This document shows positions 60,761 through 64,000 of a stretch of DNA of 64,000 nucleotides, piece by piece. Position numbers and translations under genes: made by a program. Every line of letters starts with the position of its first letter. The first letter of the stretch is position 1. Under the pieces are notes generated by a model. That model was not told the DNA's origin. It ran no database searches and saw only the letters and a program-made list of their open reading frames with translations. The stretch comes from an uncultured Prevotella sp. (GTDB taxonomy: Bacteria; Bacteroidota; Bacteroidia; Bacteroidales; Bacteroidaceae): contig CAMKTS010000016.1 in NCBI GenBank assembly GCA_946415755.1, positions 1 through 64,000 on the forward strand, in the 5' to 3' direction.

Positions 60761-62530
60761 CTACATCAGCCTGCCCTGTGCGGCCAGCGTGTCGTAGTTG
60801 TTCTGCGGCTCTTGCCAGTCAACCTTGGAGCGGGTAGGGATGGCATTGATGTATTTCTCGATGTTGGTATAGCCGTCGCCGTTCAGGTCGCCATTGGCAT
60901 CCGAGGGGTCGCTGGGGTTCAGACCGTTGGCCGTCTCCCACTCGTCGGGCATGCCGTCGCCATCGGTGTCTGTGTAGGGCTGCCAGGTTTTGTACTCCGG
61001 GTAGCCGCCCATCTGTCGGGGGTCGGTGATGATGCCCTGCTTGTACGAGTCGTTGGGCAGTCGGCGGTGCTTGAAGTAGCCCTCGCTGTTCTGCGAGGCG
61101 GGGTGCAATCCCCACACATCGCCCCACGGATGGTCTTTCACCCGTTTCTCGTAGTCTTTTATATAATATGGTTCCCCCGTGCGTACCTCTTCTATGACGC
61201 GCTGGTCGACGATGTCGCGGCAGGGGATGGTGGCTCCCACGTTGGCGAGCACCCACTCGTATGCCTCTGCAGCTCCCATGATACGGAGGGGAGGCATGGC
61301 AAACGGCTCGTTGGAGCGTGCCATCATCAGTTCTTCGGCAGTGCCGGGCGTGCCGTCCTTGTCGATGAGCTGTATGCCTCCGTTCCAGTTGTCACGGGTC
61401 ACGTCAGGATAGCCCTCCGTGATGTTTCCTGTGGCATAGATACGCCCGAACTGCCGGTAGGGCAGCATCTTCTCGCTGCGGCTCTCGGGTGCCACGATAC
61501 GGTAGGCAATAGGCTTGTCCTTGGGTGTGATGGGGCCGGGCTTATAGTAGTTGCCGATGAAGTTGCCCATCGTGCAGTAGTCGCCGCCGTCGGCCGTGCG
61601 ATGCTGCCAGTTGAATACCACATTATTGATGAAGTTGAACACGCCGCCCCATCCGATGCTGGGGTTGCGCCCTGTATTGCTGGCCCAGAGGTTCCGCATA
61701 AAAGTGGTGTTCTCGCCGCCGATGGTGGAACCGAAGGAGTGGTTCCAGTTGTCGAGGGCCTTTGCCGAGATGGTGTTCTGGATGGTGACGTTGACGGTGG
61801 GAGTCTTGATACGCTCCTTGCCGTTGCCCAGGCTGAACATGTGACGGTAGAAGGAGATGTTCTCGTCGAGTCCCCACTCACACGAGCAGTGGTCGATCAT
61901 GATGTTGCCCACGGGATTGCCGCCGAAGGCATCGTCACGGTTCCACACCGATGTCACACCGCGACGGAAGCGAAGGTGGCGCACGATGACATCGTGGGTA
62001 TTGATTTCAAAGGTCTCACCGGCGATGCAGACACCCTCGCCGGGAGCCGTCTGTCCGGCAATGGTAAGGTAGGGAGCCAGCACGGTGACGGGCGACTTCA
62101 GGCGGATGATGCCGCTGACGTTGAACACGATGATGCGGGCACCGCCCTGTTCACATGCCCAACGGAACGAACCGGGGCCGCTGTCGTTGAGATTGGTAAC
62201 GGTAAGCACCTTGCCGCCGCGACCACCGAAGGTGTACATGCCACCACCCTCTGCACCGGGGAAGGCAGGAATCTTGGCCTGGCGAAGGTCGTAGGGGCGC
62301 GATGCCCAGGGAACGTAGGGACGGCCGTCCCTGGCCTCTTGTATCACGATGGGCAGTGCCACGGCCCATGCGGAGTCACGGTGGGCCTTGGCTATCTTGT
62401 TCAGCGAGTCGGCATACTGCTTGGCTTCCTCTGTCACTTGCGGGTACTGAGCGTATGCTGCCGTCGACAACGACAGCAGCATCACTCGTACAGCTGTTAT
62501 CCGTAATCTTTTCACACCTCGCATGATCAT
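60761..62530 (-). CDS. pectate lyase, PL1 family, with TSP3-type calcium repeats
   Basis: The 589-residue protein has a signal peptide ending AYAQ. The beta-helix domain (residues about 85-400) starts IPAFPGAEGGGMYTFGGRGG and includes LTVTNLNDSGPGSFRWA, FNVSGIIRLKSPVTVLAPYL, VIVRHLRFRRG and IMIDHCSCEWGLDENISFYR, as in PL1 lyases. The C-terminal part has DTDGDGMPDEWE and DANGDLNGDGY, calcium-binding TSP3/dockerin-like repeats. It cuts de-esterified pectin by beta-elimination. Start could also be the ATG at 62524. It lies upstream of the pectinesterase with a 186-bp gap. Confidence 0.88.
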   Translation of the reverse strand: MIMRGVKRLRITAVRVMLLSLSTAAYAQYPQVTEEAKQYADSLNKIAKAHRDSAWAVALPIVIQEARDGRPYVPWASRPYDLRQAKIPAFPGAEGGGMYTFGGRGGKVLTVTNLNDSGPGSFRWACEQGGARIIVFNVSGIIRLKSPVTVLAPYLTIAGQTAPGEGVCIAGETFEINTHDVIVRHLRFRRGVTSVWNRDDAFGGNPVGNIMIDHCSCEWGLDENISFYRHMFSLGNGKERIKTPTVNVTIQNTISAKALDNWNHSFGSTIGGENTTFMRNLWASNTGRNPSIGWGGVFNFINNVVFNWQHRTADGGDYCTMGNFIGNYYKPGPITPKDKPIAYRIVAPESRSEKMLPYRQFGRIYATGNITEGYPDVTRDNWNGGIQLIDKDGTPGTAEELMMARSNEPFAMPPLRIMGAAEAYEWVLANVGATIPCRDIVDQRVIEEVRTGEPYYIKDYEKRVKDHPWGDVWGLHPASQNSEGYFKHRRLPNDSYKQGIITDPRQMGGYPEYKTWQPYTDTDGDGMPDEWETANGLNPSDPSDANGDLNGDGYTNIEKYINAIPTRSKVDWQEPQNNYDTLAAQGRLM

Positions 62531-62835
62531 ATTAGTAGTAGAATACTAGCTTAAAAGAATTTTGGTGCAAAATTAAAAGAGATAAATCAAAAGAAAGGGG
62601 AAAATACTCTCTTTGTGGATAAAAATTATGCCAAATGGTGTTTTATGGGCTTTTTTTCCACTTCCAGGTGAGCGCAATTTACTTACCCATCTTTCGTGGG
62701 TCATAATAATGTATGACGACAGATGAAGATATCATTTTGACCAAACGCCACCATCCTCAAAAAAAACGTTTCCCATATTATCGTAATGTGGAAGATTATT
62801 TGTACCTTTGCAGCAGTTATATAGCTCCAGACGCA
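62531..62835. other. gap before the phosphatase remnant
   Basis: The 305-bp region is AT-rich. It holds a TACCTTTG at 62803-62810 (plus strand), which may be the old promoter of the decayed phosphatase gene; nothing else was recognised. Confidence 0.5.
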
Positions 62836-63187
62836 ATGAAACAGTACCTGATATTGCTATTCGCCTGTTTGTTGGCAATCCCGGCCATTGCTGACAAACG
62901 CACAGAAGAGAAGGGTGACTTGTCTCGACGCTCTGTTCGACGGCCAGGGTGAGACCGTCGGTGACATACGCAATAAGCCCTTCTTCATCTATACCGATGG
63001 ACTGAACGAGGCCGAGAACCTGTCGGAGCAACAGTTAGGCGACGACCGTCTGATTGACCATCTACGCCAGACGCCCTTCACTGCCGCTCGAGACCTTATT
63101 GACGGACTAACCTCGCTGGTAGAGCAACACCGCAATGGTGCCGAACCCAACGACGACCTCACGATGCTCTGCCTTCACTTATGTTAA
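62836..63187 (+). pseudogene. decayed SpoIIE/PP2C-type serine phosphatase
   Basis: A good signal peptide (MKQYLILLFACLLAIPAIAD) is followed after about 10 residues by out-of-frame text that stops at 62952. In another frame from about 62920 the sequence reads LFDGQGETVGDIRNKPFFIY, then TDGLNEAENL and AEPNDDLTMLCLHLC, which is the end of a SpoIIE/PP2C phosphatase (TDG and NDDLTML are its metal-site motifs). The middle of the gene, some hundreds of residues, is gone. A large internal deletion plus frameshift is the simplest reading. Confidence 0.75.
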
Positions 63188-63258
63188 AAGTCGCATATCA
63201 GCGTTCAGTGTAGGATATGCAGCTTTCGCTGGTTATATTGAGTGTACCAAATAATTCC

Positions 63259-63278
63259 CTTGTTTTTTACGAAACAAG
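63259..63278 (+). promoter_or_regulatory. short inverted repeat before the isomerase promoter
   Basis: CTTGTTT, six bases, AAACAAG, just upstream of the -33 element. It could be a terminator for the remnant gene or an operator. Confidence 0.4.
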
Positions 63279-63279
63279 T

Positions 63280-63311
63280 TTTGGTGGTGTCAGAAATATT
63301 GTGTACCTTTG
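63280..63311 (+). promoter_or_regulatory. promoter of the FucI-like isomerase gene
   Basis: TTTG at 63280-63283, 20 bases, TACCTTTG at 63304-63311, 31 bp before the start codon. Confidence 0.75.
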
Positions 63312-63342
63312 CCTCAATAAAACAATCGGGAGATTCGCAAAT

Positions 63343-64000
63343 ATGACTATCGCCATTTACACATTGACATCGGAACTGCACGATGAGCAGGCAGTGGGGG
63401 CTGTGACTCAGGAATTCCTGAACAGCCTTGACATTACTTATGAACTGAAAGGCAGCGACTATGCTGACTATGGCAACCATTCGCTCGACCTTATCTATGT
63501 ACGGACAGGTGGTACGGAGGGTATCTTCAAACGACTGCTATCGGAGTTGCTGGAGAAGTCGAAGTATCCGTTTTATCTGCTGACATCAGGTAAAAGCAAT
63601 TCGTTGGCAGCATCGATGGAGATATTGTCGTATTTGCGCCAAAACAACTTCAAGGGCGAGATTATTCATGGACATGCTGGATATATCGCCAAGCGTATCA
63701 GGTTGTTGGCAAGGGTGGGCGAGGCTCGTCAGTCACTCCTGGGGTGCAGGCTCGGCATCATTGGCAAGCCCTCCGACTGGCTGATATCAAGTCATGCAGA
63801 CAAGGATATCGTCATGCAGCGTCTGGGTATCAGTCTCGTCGACATTCAGATGCAGGAGTTGCTGGATGAGATAGCCGCAACTCCTCTCAGAGAAGCTGAT
63901 GAGCAGGCCTCAACAGATGCTGTCAGGAAGGCTTTGCCTGTGGCCAACCAGATATACGATGCCTTGAAAGCGATAGTTGAGAGGCACCATCTGCAAGGCT
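63343..64000 (+). CDS. FucI/AraA-like sugar isomerase family protein, 3' end outside the window
   Basis: The frame stays open to the window end (219 codons seen). It begins MTIAIYTLTSELHDEQAVGA and holds LLTSGKSNSLAASMEILSYL, GEIIHGHAGYIAKRI and LGCRLGIIGKPSDWLISSHA, which resemble the N-terminal domain of L-fucose isomerase-like proteins (COG2407). These convert aldoses to ketoses. The substrate cannot be read from this half. It has a good own promoter and follows a dead gene, near the pectin locus, so a role in using plant sugars is possible but inferred. Confidence 0.6.
   Translation, partial: MTIAIYTLTSELHDEQAVGAVTQEFLNSLDITYELKGSDYADYGNHSLDLIYVRTGGTEGIFKRLLSELLEKSKYPFYLLTSGKSNSLAASMEILSYLRQNNFKGEIIHGHAGYIAKRIRLLARVGEARQSLLGCRLGIIGKPSDWLISSHADKDIVMQRLGISLVDIQMQELLDEIAATPLREADEQASTDAVRKALPVANQIYDALKAIVERHHLQG

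Noticed and set aside
60812..62506. Plus-strand frame of 564 codons opposite the pectate lyase
   Set aside because: Same reason; the lyase on the minus strand has PL1 motifs and calcium repeats.
62713..62952. 79-residue plus-strand gene
   Set aside because: Its first 40 residues come from promoter DNA; the true start is the signal-peptide ATG at 62836 and the frame breaks before the conserved phosphatase end.

Overview
The window is a stretch of a Bacteroidales chromosome, most like Prevotella or a close relative. The evidence is a SusC/SusD pair, type V fimbrillin-type lipoproteins, S46 peptidase, DUF4292/EnvC-type envelope genes, C-terminal tails resembling type IX secretion signals, and promoters of the Bacteroidota form TTTG-N19/20-TAnnTTTG with few Shine-Dalgarno sites. 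No rRNA, tRNA or CRISPR array was seen. Species cannot be named from this alone.

Layout. (1) 38-21876, minus strand: a compact seven-gene surface/fimbria operon. It runs from a DUF3575/OmpA-like protein through two large fimbrillin-like lipoproteins, a Mfa2/FimB-type anchor and two more fimbrillin-like lipoproteins to a 4015-residue YGG-repeat surface protein. (2) 22012-33952: housekeeping and envelope genes (CYTH phosphatase-like protein, small membrane protein, prfB, four-helix-bundle protein, acyl-CoA synthetase, M20 deacylase, EnvC-like protein, DUF4292 lipoprotein, TPR protein, dut, dgt). (3) 34010-39822: an accessory island with a smalltalk peptide, HU-like protein, HIRAN-like protein, REP-associated tyrosine transposase, M15 peptidase, zinc-ribbon peptide and VirE-type P-loop protein. 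(4) 39825-44751: S46 dipeptidyl-peptidase, flippase and SpmA/SpmB-type protein. (5) 44872-50495: two divergent LruC-type lipoproteins and a guanine-deaminase-like enzyme. (6) 50584-62530: a pectin-utilisation locus (lipoprotein, SusD, SusC, T9SS-tailed protein, pectinesterase, pectate lyase). (7) 62836-64000: a decayed SpoIIE/PP2C phosphatase and the 5' part of a FucI-like sugar isomerase.

The most striking feature is short repeat families that fill intergenic gaps and run into genes. One pair of inverted repeats bounds a four-helix-bundle gene, and a gene-less copy of the same element lies 3 kb away. Other families supply start codons, signal peptides, stop codons and in-frame loops of neighbouring proteins. 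A REP-type hairpin array flanks the tyrosine transposase and an inverted copy sits in frame inside it. Inverted 9-bp iteron-like repeats precede the VirE gene.

All calls come from reading the sequence; no database search was run. Family names rest on recognisable motifs and remembered family features.
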